Source: an uncultured Oscillospiraceae bacterium (GTDB taxonomy: Bacteria; Bacillota; Clostridia; Oscillospirales; Acutalibacteraceae). Taken from it: DNA of 64,000 nt. Under the pieces are notes generated by a model that saw only the letters and a list, made by a program, of their open reading frames with translations, made no database searches and was not told the DNA's origin. Made by a program: the position numbers and the translations under genes. This document shows, piece by piece, positions 37,584 through 47,807 of this stretch (position 1 is its first letter; the number at the start of each line of letters is the position of its first letter). The stretch is from contig CASEMN010000001.1 in the NCBI GenBank assembly GCA_949289045.1, positions 248,001 to 312,000 on the forward strand, given 5' to 3'.

Positions 37584-38464
37584 ATGATAATTTAATTGCA
37601 AACGGAAAAATATTAAAAGGTATTGGCGGTTTCTATTATATAGAAACCGCCGATGCGGTATATGAATGTAAAGCAAGGGGAGTATTTAGAAAGCAAAAAA
37701 TTACTCCTCTTGTTGGCGATAACGTTACTGTTACCATAAGAAGCAATGGCGAAAATACTATAGATTCCATACTTCCCCGAAAGAACTTTCTGGTCAGACC
37801 GCCTGTTGCAAATATAGAACAGATATTTATTTTATCTGCGGCCTGTAATCCTAGCCCTAATTTTTATTTGATTGATAAAATGACAGCTCTTGCTGTAAAT
37901 AAAGGTATTGAACCTATTATTGTTTTCACCAAGAGTGATTTAAAAGATCTAAGTGAATTTTCAGAAGTTTATAAAAATGCAGGATTCAAGACTGCAGTGA
38001 TTTCTTCTGTAACAAAGGATGGTATTGATACAGTTAAAGAATGGATATTGGGCAAGGTAAGTGCCTTTACAGGAAATAGCGGCGTTGGAAAATCCACGCT
38101 TTTAAACGCTATATGTGAAGGCTTAAACCTTGACACAGGTGAAATAAGCGAAAAGCTGGGGCGAGGACGCCACACTACAAGAGCAGTTGAACTTCACAAG
38201 ATATGCGGAGGCTATGTTGCTGACACTCCGGGATTCTCTTCCTTTGATATGGAAAAGAATGAAAGCATAGAGCTTGAAGATATCCAGTATTGTTTTCCTG
38301 AATTCCAGCCATATTTAGGTAAATGTAAATTTGTTTCATGTTCGCACACAGTAGATAAAGGCTGTGCAATAATTGAAGCATTAAATGAGGGTAAAATTGA
38401 AAAGTCCCGTCATGAAAGCTATAAGGCTATGTACAGTGAAGCAAAGGAATTGAAAAAATGGTAA
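37580..38464 (+). CDS. rsgA: Ribosome small-subunit GTPase RsgA
   Basis: A 294-residue circularly permuted GTPase that matures the 30S subunit. An N-terminal OB fold (1-70) is followed by G4 VFTKSDL, then G1 GNSGVGKSTLLNA and G3 DTPGFSSFD, in the permuted order. The zinc-binding end reads CKFVSCSHTVDKGCAI. It overlaps prkC (ATGA) and thiN, in the order stp-prkC-rsgA-thiN known from other Firmicutes. Confidence 0.96.
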   Translation: MNDNLIANGKILKGIGGFYYIETADAVYECKARGVFRKQKITPLVGDNVTVTIRSNGENTIDSILPRKNFLVRPPVANIEQIFILSAACNPSPNFYLIDKMTALAVNKGIEPIIVFTKSDLKDLSEFSEVYKNAGFKTAVISSVTKDGIDTVKEWILGKVSAFTGNSGVGKSTLLNAICEGLNLDTGEISEKLGRGRHTTRAVELHKICGGYVADTPGFSSFDMEKNESIELEDIQYCFPEFQPYLGKCKFVSCSHTVDKGCAIIEALNEGKIEKSRHESYKAMYSEAKELKKW

Positions 38465-39090
38465 AGAAAGATCGCTGCGTAATAATTGGTGGAGGCGTTA
38501 TTTCGAATTATAATATAATCTGCCGATTTGTTAATGAAAATGACTTTATAATTTGTGCTGATAAAGGTTATATTCATAGTAAAGCTATGGGACTGTCTGC
38601 CGATTTAATTGTAGGCGACTTTGATTCTTCACCATATCCTGAAAGTGCTTTTTGTAAAGTCATAAAGCTTAACAGCGAAAAAGATGAAACAGATTTATTT
38701 ATAGCAGTGTCTGAAGGCTACGAATTGGGATTAAGAAAATTTTTACTCTTAGGATGCCTTGGTGGAAGGTTCGACCATACCTATGCAAATTTAACGCTTT
38801 TGTCTTATTGGATTGATAAAGACGCTGAACTTGTTTTGAAAGATGAACAAAATGAAATTTTTATGCTAAATCCAGGTGTTCATGCCCTTTCTAAAGACAA
38901 AAAGTATGTTTCTTTTTTTGCTTATTCTGAAAAGGTTACTGATTTATCGCTTAAGGGATTCAAATATACGCTGGATAATTATAATCTCAGCAATAACTGC
39001 GGATTATGCGTAAGCAATGAAATTGTTAGTGATAATGCGATTGTTTCTTTTGAATCCGGTAAACTGTTAACGGTTTTCAGTATGGACTGA
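38458..39090 (+). CDS. thiN: Thiamine pyrophosphokinase
   Basis: A 210-residue enzyme making thiamine diphosphate from thiamine and ATP. Visible motifs are CADKGYIHSKAMGLSADLIVGDFDS, the KDETDLFIAV segment and LGGRFDHTYANLTLL. It is at the end of the stp-prkC-rsgA group and overlaps rsgA by 7 nt. spoVM follows after about 235 bp. Confidence 0.94.
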   Translation: MVKKDRCVIIGGGVISNYNIICRFVNENDFIICADKGYIHSKAMGLSADLIVGDFDSSPYPESAFCKVIKLNSEKDETDLFIAVSEGYELGLRKFLLLGCLGGRFDHTYANLTLLSYWIDKDAELVLKDEQNEIFMLNPGVHALSKDKKYVSFFAYSEKVTDLSLKGFKYTLDNYNLSNNCGLCVSNEIVSDNAIVSFESGKLLTVFSMD

Positions 39091-39160
39091 CACCTTTTTT
39101 CTATAACTGCGTATTATGTTACTAATCACAAAGCAAACCATATTGTAAGCAGGTGATAAA

Positions 39161-39310
39161 GTGTTTCATAACCGCAGAGGGAAATGTGGAGGTTGGTTCA
39201 TTGCCTTTGGTATCGGTTTTCTGATAGCTTGCTGTTTGCCGGCAAAAGCTTTGGTTGTGGTTATGTCTATTGCGCTTATAGTTATTGGATTTTGCTTGTG
39301 CAAAAGATAA
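39161..39310 (+). CDS. Small hydrophobic membrane protein upstream of spoVM
   Basis: A 49-residue open frame starting at GTG with AGGTGA just before it. The product has a basic N-terminus (MFHNRRGKCGG) and then one or two short TM segments (about 12-26 and 30-46) separated by a CCLPAK turn, ending CLCKR. It is too short for usual gene callers. Supports for a real gene are the ribosome site, the TM-like composition, and its position 15 nt before spoVM. I do not recognise a named family. It could be a sporulation-related membrane peptide, but that is inferred from its neighbour. Confidence 0.6.
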   Translation: MFHNRRGKCGGWFIAFGIGFLIACCLPAKALVVVMSIALIVIGFCLCKR

Positions 39311-39325
39311 TGGAGGCGTTGTGAC

Positions 39326-39418
39326 ATGAAAGTGGTAGTTTGGAGAAGTCCCAAAGCATTTAGCGGAATACTCAGAATTTTGTTTGGCATAAAAAAACAG
39401 GATACTTCGGTTAACTGA
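39326..39418 (+). CDS. spoVM: Stage V sporulation protein SpoVM
   Basis: A 30-residue peptide that aligns residue by residue with B. subtilis SpoVM (26 residues): P9, K10, G14, I15, R17 and G21 fall at the same positions. SpoVM is an amphipathic helix that marks the curved forespore membrane and recruits SpoIVA to start coat assembly; P9 is needed for that targeting. The SD TGGAGG lies 9 nt before ATG. Synteny agrees, since in Bacillus spoVM also follows the prkC-rsgA-thiN group. A terminator follows. The C-terminal KKQDTSVN extension is slightly longer than in Bacillus. Confidence 0.88.
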   Translation: MKVVVWRSPKAFSGILRILFGIKKQDTSVN

Positions 39419-39446
39419 TAAAATAGTAAAATTTAACATAGTTTTT

Positions 39447-39474
39447 AAATCCGTCGGTTTATGCCGTCGGATTT
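39447..39474 (+). terminator. Terminator after spoVM
   Basis: An 11-bp stem with one mismatch (AAATCCGTCGG with CCGTCGGATTT) preceded by a T run and followed by ATTTCT. It separates spoVM from lon. Confidence 0.78.
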
Positions 39475-39515
39475 ATTTCTGTATAAAAAAGAGTCATTGC
39501 CAAATATACTTTTTC

Positions 39516-39544
39516 TTGATATGAACTGAGTTTTAGTATATAAT
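39516..39544 (+). promoter_or_regulatory. Sigma-A promoter of lon
   Basis: TTGATA and TATAAT are separated by 17 bp; the expected start lies about 40 bp before the lon ATG. No CIRCE inverted repeat or other heat-shock operator was seen around it. Confidence 0.82.
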
Positions 39545-39589
39545 TGCAATAACCGTATTGTGACGGGGTTTAATTCAGAGGTGAGTTCC

Positions 39590-42043
39590 ATGTTAGATAA
39601 CAATATAATTCAGGATATACAAACGCTTCCGGCTGTTGCTCTTAGAGGGCTTGTAATGTTTCCCGGAATGACTTTGCATTTTGATGTGGGAAGAAAAAAA
39701 TCAGTAAAAGCTCTTAACAGTGCGATGCAGCAGGACAGAAGAATATTTTTAGTAGCACAGAAAAACATTGGTGACGATAATCCGAGCTTCGACGATATGT
39801 ATAAAATCGGCGTTATCGGTATTGTCAAACAGATAATAAGACTTCCTAAAAGTGAAAATATTCGTGTGGTAGTTGAAGGAGTAGAAAGAGCAAGGGCTGC
39901 CAAAATTGTTACAAATTCAGAATATTTAACAGCATCGGTCATGCCTATTGAAGAACCGAAAGTAGAAAAAACTGATGAACTTTATGAAGAAGCTCTTGTA
40001 AGACATGCCAAAGATGTTTTCGATGCATATACCGAAAACAGTCCTCAGCTTTCTTCGGATATACTTATGAATGTTCTCGATGCAAAACAATCAGGCTTCC
40101 TTGCCGATTACATAGGGTTTAATATCATGCTTGAATATACAGACAGGCAAAAAATTCTTGAAATTATCAATCCTATTGATCGCTTAGAATTTGCTTGTCG
40201 TGTTCTTGTGCGTGAGACTGAAATTTTAGATATAGAAGCTCAAATTCATGCGAAAGTTCAGCAGCAAATGGATAAGAGCCAGCACGATTATTATTTACGT
40301 GAGCAGATGCGTGTAATTGCCGAAGAACTCGATGAAGACGACGATCCTAAAAAGGAAGCACAGGAGTATAAAGATAAAATTTCCGCTTTAAAGCTGCCGC
40401 AAGAATCTGAAGAAAAACTGTTAAAAGACTGTGACAGGCTTTATAAAATGCCTTCCGGATCTCAGGATGGAGCTGTTTTAAGAAGCTATCTTGATACTGT
40501 ACTTTCTCTTCCTTGGAATAATGAAACTAAAGATCAGACAGATATCAAAAAAGCAGCAAAAGTTTTAAATTCGGGCCATTACGGTATGGAGAAAGTTAAA
40601 GAGCGTATTCTTGAATATATAGCTATTAAGAAACTTACAAAAACCACAAGCGGGCAAATTTTATGCTTAGTAGGTCCTCCCGGAGTTGGTAAAACCTCAA
40701 TTGCAAAGGCAATGGCTGATGCACTGGGCAGAAATTTTGCTAGGATTTCCCTCGGCGGAATACATGATGAAGCCGAAATCAGGGGACATAGAAAGACATA
40801 TGTGGGAGCTATGCCGGGAAGAATAATAACTGCTATAAAACAGTGCAAAAGCAGCAATCCTTTAATTCTTTTAGATGAGATAGATAAACTGAGCGGAGAC
40901 CACAGAGGAGATCCGTCTTCTGCTTTACTGGAAGTTCTTGACCCTGCTCAGAATTATACTTTCACAGACCATTATATTGAGATTCCATTTGATTTAAGTA
41001 ATGTTCTTTTTGTCACAACAGCAAACGATAAATACAGTATTCCTGCTCCTCTTTTTGACAGAATGGACGTTATTGAGCTTGACAGCTACACAAGAGAAGA
41101 TAAATTTACAATAGCAAAAAAATATCTTGTGCCTGCTCAGCTAAAAAAACATGGCCTCAATGGAAGTTCATTGAGAATATCAAGCGATGCTATTTATGAT
41201 ATTATTGATTCTTATACCCGAGAGTCCGGTGTAAGAAGACTTGAACAGCTCATTGCCGCTTTGTGCCGAAAAGCGGCTGTTAAGATTGCAGGTGGAGACT
41301 GTTCGAGGGTTTCTGTTAAAATGGATAACATTGAAGAATTTCTCGGTCCGAGAAAATTTAAGCCTGAAGAGAAGGCGGGTAAAGATGAAATTGGAGTCGT
41401 AACAGGACTTGCATGGACAAGCGTAGGCGGAGAAACAATGCCTGTAGAAGTCGCTGTTATGGACGGTAAAGGCGAGGTAAAACTTACAGGTTCGTTAGGC
41501 GATGTTATGAAAGAATCCGCAATAGCGGCAATTAGTTACATAAGGAGTAATTGTGACCGATTTAATATTGATAAGGATTTCTATAAAAATAAAGATATCC
41601 ACATTCATGTTCCTGAAGGAGCAGTCCCGAAAGACGGTCCGTCAGCAGGTGTTACAATTACCACTGCCCTTGTTTCTGCTCTTACAGGAATACCGGTAAA
41701 AGGCGATGTTGCTATGACTGGTGAAGTTACTCTCAGAGGACGTGTACTGCCCATAGGCGGCCTTAAGGAGAAAACTATGGCAGCATACCGTCATGGTATT
41801 AAAAAGGTGATTATCCCGGCCGATAATAAATCAGACTTAAAAGAAGCAGATCCTAAAGTAATTGAAAACATCGAATTTGTTACAGCTGAAACTATGGACA
41901 CGGTATTGAAAAACGCACTCGTTTGCAATGATGCAAAAGAAAATGAATTATGCAAAGAGCCTTGTGAAAAGCATACTGATAATTCAGTTACTGCAGTGGT
42001 AGATAGTCATAATAGTGGTAAGCGTCCATCTATTACTCAATGA
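39590..42043 (+). CDS. lon: ATP-dependent protease Lon
   Basis: An 817-residue AAA+ serine protease that degrades misfolded and regulatory proteins. The N-terminal substrate-binding domain starts at [20 protein letters not shown]. The ATPase has Walker [16 protein letters not shown] and Walker [10 protein letters not shown]. The protease domain contains the Ser-Lys dyad in KDGPSAGVT, with the lysine further on. The last 35 residues are polar and unusual. ATG 39590 follows GAGGTGA. lon-engB is the same order as in Bacillus. Confidence 0.96.
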   Translation: MLDNNIIQDIQTLPAVALRGLVMFPGMTLHFDVGRKKSVKALNSAMQQDRRIFLVAQKNIGDDNPSFDDMYKIGVIGIVKQIIRLPKSENIRVVVEGVERARAAKIVTNSEYLTASVMPIEEPKVEKTDELYEEALVRHAKDVFDAYTENSPQLSSDILMNVLDAKQSGFLADYIGFNIMLEYTDRQKILEIINPIDRLEFACRVLVRETEILDIEAQIHAKVQQQMDKSQHDYYLREQMRVIAEELDEDDDPKKEAQEYKDKISALKLPQESEEKLLKDCDRLYKMPSGSQDGAVLRSYLDTVLSLPWNNETKDQTDIKKAAKVLNSGHYGMEKVKERILEYIAIKKLTKTTSGQILCLVGPPGVGKTSIAKAMADALGRNFARISLGGIHDEAEIRGHRKTYVGAMPGRIITAIKQCKSSNPLILLDEIDKLSGDHRGDPSSALLEVLDPAQNYTFTDHYIEIPFDLSNVLFVTTANDKYSIPAPLFDRMDVIELDSYTREDKFTIAKKYLVPAQLKKHGLNGSSLRISSDAIYDIIDSYTRESGVRRLEQLIAALCRKAAVKIAGGDCSRVSVKMDNIEEFLGPRKFKPEEKAGKDEIGVVTGLAWTSVGGETMPVEVAVMDGKGEVKLTGSLGDVMKESAIAAISYIRSNCDRFNIDKDFYKNKDIHIHVPEGAVPKDGPSAGVTITTALVSALTGIPVKGDVAMTGEVTLRGRVLPIGGLKEKTMAAYRHGIKKVIIPADNKSDLKEADPKVIENIEFVTAETMDTVLKNALVCNDAKENELCKEPCEKHTDNSVTAVVDSHNSGKRPSITQ

Positions 42044-42070
42044 TTTTAACGAAAGGGGGAGAAAAGTACA

Positions 42071-42661
42071 ATGAGATTTGAAAAAGCTGTTTTCGAAGCT
42101 TCCTACGGTACTTTTGCTCAGCTTCCTCAATCGGATATGCCTGAAATTGCTTTTGCAGGGCGTTCCAATGTGGGGAAATCCTCACTGCTTAACAAACTTA
42201 CCAACAGAAAATCCCTTGCAAGAGTTAGTTCCTCACCGGGAAAAACTACTACAATTAACTTTTTTGGAGTAGAGGATATTAAGCTGGTTGATTTGCCAGG
42301 ATACGGATACGCAAAGGTTTCACGTGCTGAAAAGATCAGATGGTCTGAGCTTATGGAGGGATATTTTTCATCTAACAGAAATATCCGATTAGTCATCCAG
42401 CTTATTGATATGCGTCATCCGCCCACAGAAAACGATTTGTCAATGCTCTCTTTCCTTATTCATACAGGATATCCTTTTATAATCGTGCTTACAAAGAGCG
42501 ATAAGCTTAATAAAAGCGAGCGTGAAAAAAGGTTGTCACTAATTAATGAGGAGCTTAAAGAAGTCGGAATAAATAACGATGTTAAATTAATACCCTTTTC
42601 GGCTATAAAAGGCGAGGGCGTTGAAGAAATAAAGAATATTATTGAGAAATCAATAATGTGA
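42071..42661 (+). CDS. engB: Ribosome-biogenesis GTPase EngB (YsxC)
   Basis: A 196-residue GTPase needed for 50S assembly. G1 is GRSNVGKSSLLN, G3 is DLPGYGYAKV and G4 is TKSDK. It is small, with no C-terminal extension, as expected for this family. SD AAAGGGGG precedes ATG. It follows lon at 27 nt. Confidence 0.95.
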   Translation: MRFEKAVFEASYGTFAQLPQSDMPEIAFAGRSNVGKSSLLNKLTNRKSLARVSSSPGKTTTINFFGVEDIKLVDLPGYGYAKVSRAEKIRWSELMEGYFSSNRNIRLVIQLIDMRHPPTENDLSMLSFLIHTGYPFIIVLTKSDKLNKSEREKRLSLINEELKEVGINNDVKLIPFSAIKGEGVEEIKNIIEKSIM

Positions 42662-42679
42662 TATTGGAGGAGGTCATTT

Positions 42680-43978
42680 ATGTTTGTTTCAGATTGTTTA
42701 AAGGTTAATGAAAAAGGTCATTTGGAAATAGGCGGCTGTGATACAATAGATTTAGCCAAAAAGTATGGTACACCGCTTTATGTTGTTGATGAAAACGAAA
42801 TAAGAAAAAATTGCCGTGCATTTGTAAAGTCCATTGAGGATAATTACAACGGACACGGAACTGTAGCTTATGCCAGCAAAGCTTTTTCCTGCATGGAGAT
42901 GTACAGAATATGCAAACAGGAAAATATGAGTATTGATACTGTTTCTGCTGGTGAAATATATACTGCTCTCAAAGCGGGATTCCCTGCTGAGCGCATTTAT
43001 TTCCATGGAAATAATAAAACTTTGGCTGAAATAGAATTTGCTCTTGACAACAATGTAGGTAGAATTGTTGTCGATAACCTTACAGAGCTTGAAAATATTG
43101 AAAAGGCTGCTGAGAAGAGAAATATAACTGCAAAAATCATGTTCCGTATTAAGCCCGGTATTGACGCACATACTCACAGTTTTATCAGAACAGGTCAGAT
43201 TGATTCTAAATTTGGACTTGCTCTTGAAAACGGTGAAGCTATGGTCGGAGTAAAAAAAGCTCTTGCTTTAAAGAATGTAGAGCTTTGCGGCCTTCACTGC
43301 CATATTGGTTCTCAGATTTTTGATATTTCTCCATTTGAGCTTGCAGCAGAGGTTATGATGGATTTCATTGCAAAAATCAAGGAAGAAACAGGTGCTGAAA
43401 TCAAAGAACTTAATCTCGGCGGTGGTTTTGGTATTAAATACACAGGAGAGGACAAGCCGGCTCCTTACAGTGATTACATGAACCGTGTAGCAGCTGTTAT
43501 TAAGAAGAAAGCAGGAGAGCATTCAATGGAGCTTCCCTTTATCATTATTGAGCCGGGACGTTCAATTGCCGGAGCTGCTGGAATTACACTTTATACGGTA
43601 GGCGCAGTTAAGGAAATAGAAAATGTAAGAACCTATGTTTCAATTGACGGCGGTATGACGGATAATCCAAGATATATCCTTTATCAGTCAACATACGAGA
43701 TTTTGTGCGCTAACAAAGCAGATGAACCTAAGACTGAAAAGATAACCCTTGCCGGTAAGTGCTGCGAAAGTGGCGACCTTATCCAGGAAAACGCAATGAT
43801 TCAGAAGGTTGTTCCCGGAGATACAATCGCTGTTCTTTCAACAGGCGCATATAACTATTCAATGGCTTCAAATTACAACAGAATAGGCAGACCAGCTGTT
43901 GTAATGACAAATAATGGTGAGTCAAGAATAATTGTAAACCGTGAAAGCTTTGAAGATTTAGTCAGAAATGACGTTTGA
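42680..43978 (+). CDS. lysA: Diaminopimelate decarboxylase
   Basis: A 432-residue PLP enzyme that makes L-lysine from meso-diaminopimelate. The PLP lysine is in VAYASKAFSC; other landmarks are GLHCHIGSQIFD, LNLGGGFGIKYTG, EPGRSIAGAAG and the active-site cysteine in CCESGDLI. It starts 18 nt after engB and ends the lon-engB-lysA run with a terminator. Confidence 0.96.
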   Translation: MFVSDCLKVNEKGHLEIGGCDTIDLAKKYGTPLYVVDENEIRKNCRAFVKSIEDNYNGHGTVAYASKAFSCMEMYRICKQENMSIDTVSAGEIYTALKAGFPAERIYFHGNNKTLAEIEFALDNNVGRIVVDNLTELENIEKAAEKRNITAKIMFRIKPGIDAHTHSFIRTGQIDSKFGLALENGEAMVGVKKALALKNVELCGLHCHIGSQIFDISPFELAAEVMMDFIAKIKEETGAEIKELNLGGGFGIKYTGEDKPAPYSDYMNRVAAVIKKKAGEHSMELPFIIIEPGRSIAGAAGITLYTVGAVKEIENVRTYVSIDGGMTDNPRYILYQSTYEILCANKADEPKTEKITLAGKCCESGDLIQENAMIQKVVPGDTIAVLSTGAYNYSMASNYNRIGRPAVVMTNNGESRIIVNRESFEDLVRNDV

Positions 43979-44003
43979 TTTATCATTAATTTAAATTGAA
44001 AAT

Positions 44004-44044
44004 GCAGGGCATACCGTCGCTTTAAGCGATAAGGTGTGTCCTGC
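44004..44044 (+). terminator. Terminator after lysA
   Basis: A long imperfect hairpin from GCAGGGCATACC to GGTGTGTCCTGC with an inner GTCGC/GCGAT pairing, followed by TTTGCTATT. It lies between lysA (forward) and the ABC transporter gene (reverse) and may serve both. Confidence 0.75.
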
Positions 44045-44078
44045 TTTGCTATTGACGAGCAACTATATAATAATTAAA

Positions 44079-45926
44079 TTACACCTGTGAAACGTAATAC
44101 TTTGCCTGAGATGTCCAGAGGCGATAATACTTTCCGTTCTCATCGCTGAGCAGTTCATCGTGTGACCCAAACTGGACAATCTGTCCTTTATCGAAAACAA
44201 TGATTTTATCGCAGAAACGGCAAGAAGAGAGGCGGTGAGAAATATAAATAGCAGTCTTTCCTTTGGTAAATCCGTTAAAGCGGCTGTATATTTCAAATTC
44301 CGATATGGGATCAAGTGCGGCAGTAGGTTCATCGAGAACTACAAATGGGGCATCACGGTAAAGGGCACGGGCGATAGCTATTTTTTGCGCTTCGCCGCCG
44401 GAAATTTCGACACCGTTGTCATCAAGTTTTTTGTAAAGTACAGTTTCTTCCTTTTTATCAAATTCCTTTACTCTGTCGGCAATTCCGGCCTCTTCAAGAC
44501 ATCGCCAAAGTTTTTCTTTATCATATTCTATGGAGGTGCTGACATTCTGCGAAAGAGGAACGGCAAAAAGAGAAAAATCCTGAAAAACTACGGAGAAAAT
44601 TGACATATATTCCTGTATATTATATTTCTTAATATTTATTCCGTTGAGGAGTATTTCTCCCTCTGTGGGATCGTAAAGCCGGCAGAGAAGCTTGATAAAT
44701 GTACTTTTGCCGGAACCGTTAGCACCTACAAAGGCAAGGTGTTCGCCTACTTTGAATTTCATTGATACATTTCTGAGTGCATAGGAGTCAGAACCGGAAT
44801 ATTTAAAGCTGACATTTCTGAATTCGATTTCATAATCGTTGTCGGTTCTTTTTTCAACTGGGAGGGTACCAAAATATCTATCCGAATCATATTCCTGTAT
44901 TCTTTTCAAATAGCTTATATTTTTTGCCCAAGTTGTTGTCATCATGGGAATAGAAGAAAGCTGAGTTATAGCGGGAATAAGTACAGGAATAATACCTACG
45001 ATAGTCACAACATTATCAGCTGTAAAAGAACCGCTGTATGTTCTGAGAGCAATATATCCGTAAAAAATTCCTATAAGCAAAGCCTGAAACAACGAAAGCA
45101 GCAAATTGTAATTTTTAACTTCATTTATTTCATTAAGACTTAATTCTTTATGTTCATTTAAATAGGTCTGATGTTCTCGCTCTATAAAACTTTCAGCATT
45201 ATAAACCCTTATATCTTTTGCATTTTTATAATTTTCAGAAAAATTGAACCAATAATTAAACAATCCATAGTTTCTATACATACTGTCCATATGCGACGCT
45301 GCAATCTTTGAGAGCTTATCCCCGGTAATTATCATTGCGACTGCACAGAGTATGAACAGCAGAAGCGTTAAAACTGCTGCGAGCCATGAGGTAGCAAAAT
45401 TGCTGCTATCGAAAGTCAGAATTTTACTTATAGTTGGAATGATTATTATGAGTGAATATATTAAACCAAAAACTCCGTCCAGAACATCGGACAAAAACAT
45501 TGTATAAACTCCGATTGCTCCGCCGTTATTGTTCATAACAACGTTATATGATTTCAAGAGATCTTGAAATTCTGAATTTTCAAGTATTGCATAGTCTTTT
45601 TTTGAAATCATCTCTGAAAAAATCTTTTTTTCATAAGAAACTATTTTATTTAAGTTATTGTTGTTTACTTTCTCTGCTATTTTTGTAAACACAGATAATA
45701 TAAACACTGTCAAAACGGAGCCTGCGGCATATACAGCTATTTCTTTCGGGGACTTACCGGAAGAAATCTGAGCCGTTATCTGAGCAGAAAACCAAACGGC
45801 AATAACCACTGCCGAATGATTCAGCAAAGCGCAAAGAATAAGTATCGGTACAGAACTCTTGGAAGCAGATTTTGAAATTTCCATGGCAAAGCGAAGAGTT
45901 TCAAAATTTTCTTTCAGTGTCTTCAT
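44079..45926 (-). CDS. ABC exporter half-transporter (second of pair)
   Basis: A 615-residue half-transporter with a six-TM domain (residues about 1-330) fused to an ATPase. Walker A is GANGSGKSTFI, the signature ISGGEAQKIAIARALY, Walker B VVLDEPTAALDP and the switch IYISHRLSS; all appear complete. It overlaps the partner gene by 4 nt (ATGA), and its ribosome site GGAGGTG is encoded by the last codons of that partner. The two probably form a heterodimeric exporter. The substrate is unknown; regulation by the adjacent LytTR system suggests a peptide, lipid or antimicrobial compound. Confidence 0.88.
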   Translation of the reverse strand: MKTLKENFETLRFAMEISKSASKSSVPILILCALLNHSAVVIAVWFSAQITAQISSGKSPKEIAVYAAGSVLTVFILSVFTKIAEKVNNNNLNKIVSYEKKIFSEMISKKDYAILENSEFQDLLKSYNVVMNNNGGAIGVYTMFLSDVLDGVFGLIYSLIIIIPTISKILTFDSSNFATSWLAAVLTLLLFILCAVAMIITGDKLSKIAASHMDSMYRNYGLFNYWFNFSENYKNAKDIRVYNAESFIEREHQTYLNEHKELSLNEINEVKNYNLLLSLFQALLIGIFYGYIALRTYSGSFTADNVVTIVGIIPVLIPAITQLSSIPMMTTTWAKNISYLKRIQEYDSDRYFGTLPVEKRTDNDYEIEFRNVSFKYSGSDSYALRNVSMKFKVGEHLAFVGANGSGKSTFIKLLCRLYDPTEGEILLNGINIKKYNIQEYMSIFSVVFQDFSLFAVPLSQNVSTSIEYDKEKLWRCLEEAGIADRVKEFDKKEETVLYKKLDDNGVEISGGEAQKIAIARALYRDAPFVVLDEPTAALDPISEFEIYSRFNGFTKGKTAIYISHRLSSCRFCDKIIVFDKGQIVQFGSHDELLSDENGKYYRLWTSQAKYYVSQV

Positions 45927-47755
45927 AAAACTTCACCTCCGCTTATTTCTTCATTATAGTAATAGCTTTGCATATAATACATTTTATAATAGTCGCCTTT
46001 TCTCTCCATAAGCTCTTTATGTGTTCCTGTTTCGGTAATTTCGCCGTCTTTTATGAAAATTACCTTATCGCAAAAAGCAGTGCTTGCAAGGCGGTGAGAA
46101 ATATAAAACGAAGTTCTTCCCTTTGTGATTTCACTGTATTTAGTATAAATATCATTCTCCGCAATGGGGTCGAGTGCAGCGGTAGGCTCATCAAGAATCA
46201 TAATAGGAGCTTCTTTATATATTGCACGGGCAAGGAGTAACTTTTGAGTTTCACCGCCTGAAAGTTCTACGGCATCAGGATATAAGTCTTTGTGAAGTTT
46301 TGTATTTATACCTTGGGAAAGAGATTCAATTTTTTCGCTTAAGTCTGCAAAGTCAATAACTCTGTTCAGTTTATCTTTGTCAACATCTTCACATAATGCA
46401 ATGTTCTTTTCAATAGATGCCGGTAAAGTAAAGATATCCTGAAATACTGCTGAAAAAAGTTTGCAGCGTTCTTTTTTATTTAAGATACTTGCGTCTTTTC
46501 CGTTAATAAGGATTTTTCCCTTTGTTGGATTATAAAATCCTAACAGCAGCTTCATAGCGGTTGTTTTACCCGCTCCGTTCATACCGACAATAGCCACTTT
46601 TTCGCCTGCTGAGGCTTTAAAATTAAAATCTTTTATTACATCTGTTTTTCCGTCATAGCTAAAGCTGACGTTTTGAAACTCTATTTCACATTTTGCGGGA
46701 ACTTCTTTTATAATTTCAACTGCCTTTTCATCATCTTCCAAATCAAGATATTTTCTGAAATCGTCGCACCAAAGATGTGAATGATATATCATATTAATTT
46801 CATTAGATATTGTGGTTATCCAGTTAACTGCACCGGTTATAACCGAATAATAAAAGACAAAGTCTCCGGCAGTGAGTTTCCCCTCCGAATAAAGATGAAT
46901 AAGTATGGCAAATGTTGCGCCGTCACGCAGCAGTACCAAAAGCGCCTGCAAAAACGTAAAGAAACTGTACCTTTTCAGCATACGGTTTAATATGATTTTT
47001 TTATCAAGAATCAGCAAATCTATAAGTGGAGAGAACCATGAAACCATATTAAAAATTTTCATATCTTTAGCTGGTCTTGGATTCGTTGTTTCCCATGCAA
47101 GATAGTATGTTTTTTCATTATTGCTACTCAGAGCGTGAAAAAATTTGATTTCGTCTTTTGCGATAATCAAGCACAAAAATAAATTTATAATTCCTGCTAT
47201 AAGAGCTATTGCAATAATAAGGGGGTCAGCCAGTGCAATTATTGCCATAAAGGCTGAAATACCAGAAAAAGTTATAATTACCTGACAGCAGCTGTTTATA
47301 ATTGCTCCGGCTCCATCAGCATTGCCAAACATACGTTCAGCTTTCAATAAAATTGTGTGTTTTTCATGATTTTCAAGATTTTCATAATCTGTTGAAAGAT
47401 TTTTTGCCAAAAATCTATTTTCAAAGTAGTCAAACCTTAAACGGTTTACAAAATAGTAATAATAGATCTCATGATATTTCTGCATTGCACCAAAAATAAT
47501 GTTCAGCACAGCAAAAGCCAAAACAGCGGTAACGAGAACCTCCGGCGAAACATTACCGGTTATGGTATCCACAAGTACTTTAAGCATTACCGTAGCTGCA
47601 AGAGGGGAGAGGATACTGGGAATTATCTTACAGAGCATCGTCCTGTAAACCTTACCGTCGTATTCACGGTTTTCCAGCCTGAGCATATTGAGACAGTATT
47701 TTGCGTTCTGCCAAAAGGTATATTTGGTCTTTTCTTTTTCTTTCAAGGTGCTCAC
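45923..47755 (-). CDS. ABC exporter half-transporter (first of pair)
   Basis: A 610-residue half-transporter: TM domain (about 1-340, with a long cytoplasmic loop near YFENRFLAKNLSTDYENLENH) and ATPase with GMNGAGKTT, LSGGETQKLLLARAIY, MILDEPTAALDP and FYISHRLAS. It looks catalytically complete. The start is either GTG 47755 or TTG 47746; the ribosome site GGAAGGTGAG is too close to the first and well placed for the second. It is the first gene after the kinase, with LytTR-type repeats between them. Confidence 0.88.
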   Translation of the reverse strand: MSTLKEKEKTKYTFWQNAKYCLNMLRLENREYDGKVYRTMLCKIIPSILSPLAATVMLKVLVDTITGNVSPEVLVTAVLAFAVLNIIFGAMQKYHEIYYYYFVNRLRFDYFENRFLAKNLSTDYENLENHEKHTILLKAERMFGNADGAGAIINSCCQVIITFSGISAFMAIIALADPLIIAIALIAGIINLFLCLIIAKDEIKFFHALSSNNEKTYYLAWETTNPRPAKDMKIFNMVSWFSPLIDLLILDKKIILNRMLKRYSFFTFLQALLVLLRDGATFAILIHLYSEGKLTAGDFVFYYSVITGAVNWITTISNEINMIYHSHLWCDDFRKYLDLEDDEKAVEIIKEVPAKCEIEFQNVSFSYDGKTDVIKDFNFKASAGEKVAIVGMNGAGKTTAMKLLLGFYNPTKGKILINGKDASILNKKERCKLFSAVFQDIFTLPASIEKNIALCEDVDKDKLNRVIDFADLSEKIESLSQGINTKLHKDLYPDAVELSGGETQKLLLARAIYKEAPIMILDEPTAALDPIAENDIYTKYSEITKGRTSFYISHRLASTAFCDKVIFIKDGEITETGTHKELMERKGDYYKMYYMQSYYYNEEISGGEVL

Positions 47756-47807
47756 CTTCCTTCACGTGAACTATACCACAAAATGCATTTAAAAAGTAAA
47801 AATGTGC

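Noticed and set aside
39139..39147. CATATTGTA as a sigma-K/E type -10 before the small peptide gene
   Set aside because: It matches CATAnnnTA, but no matching -35 is at the right distance and the transcript would start only a few bases before the start codon.
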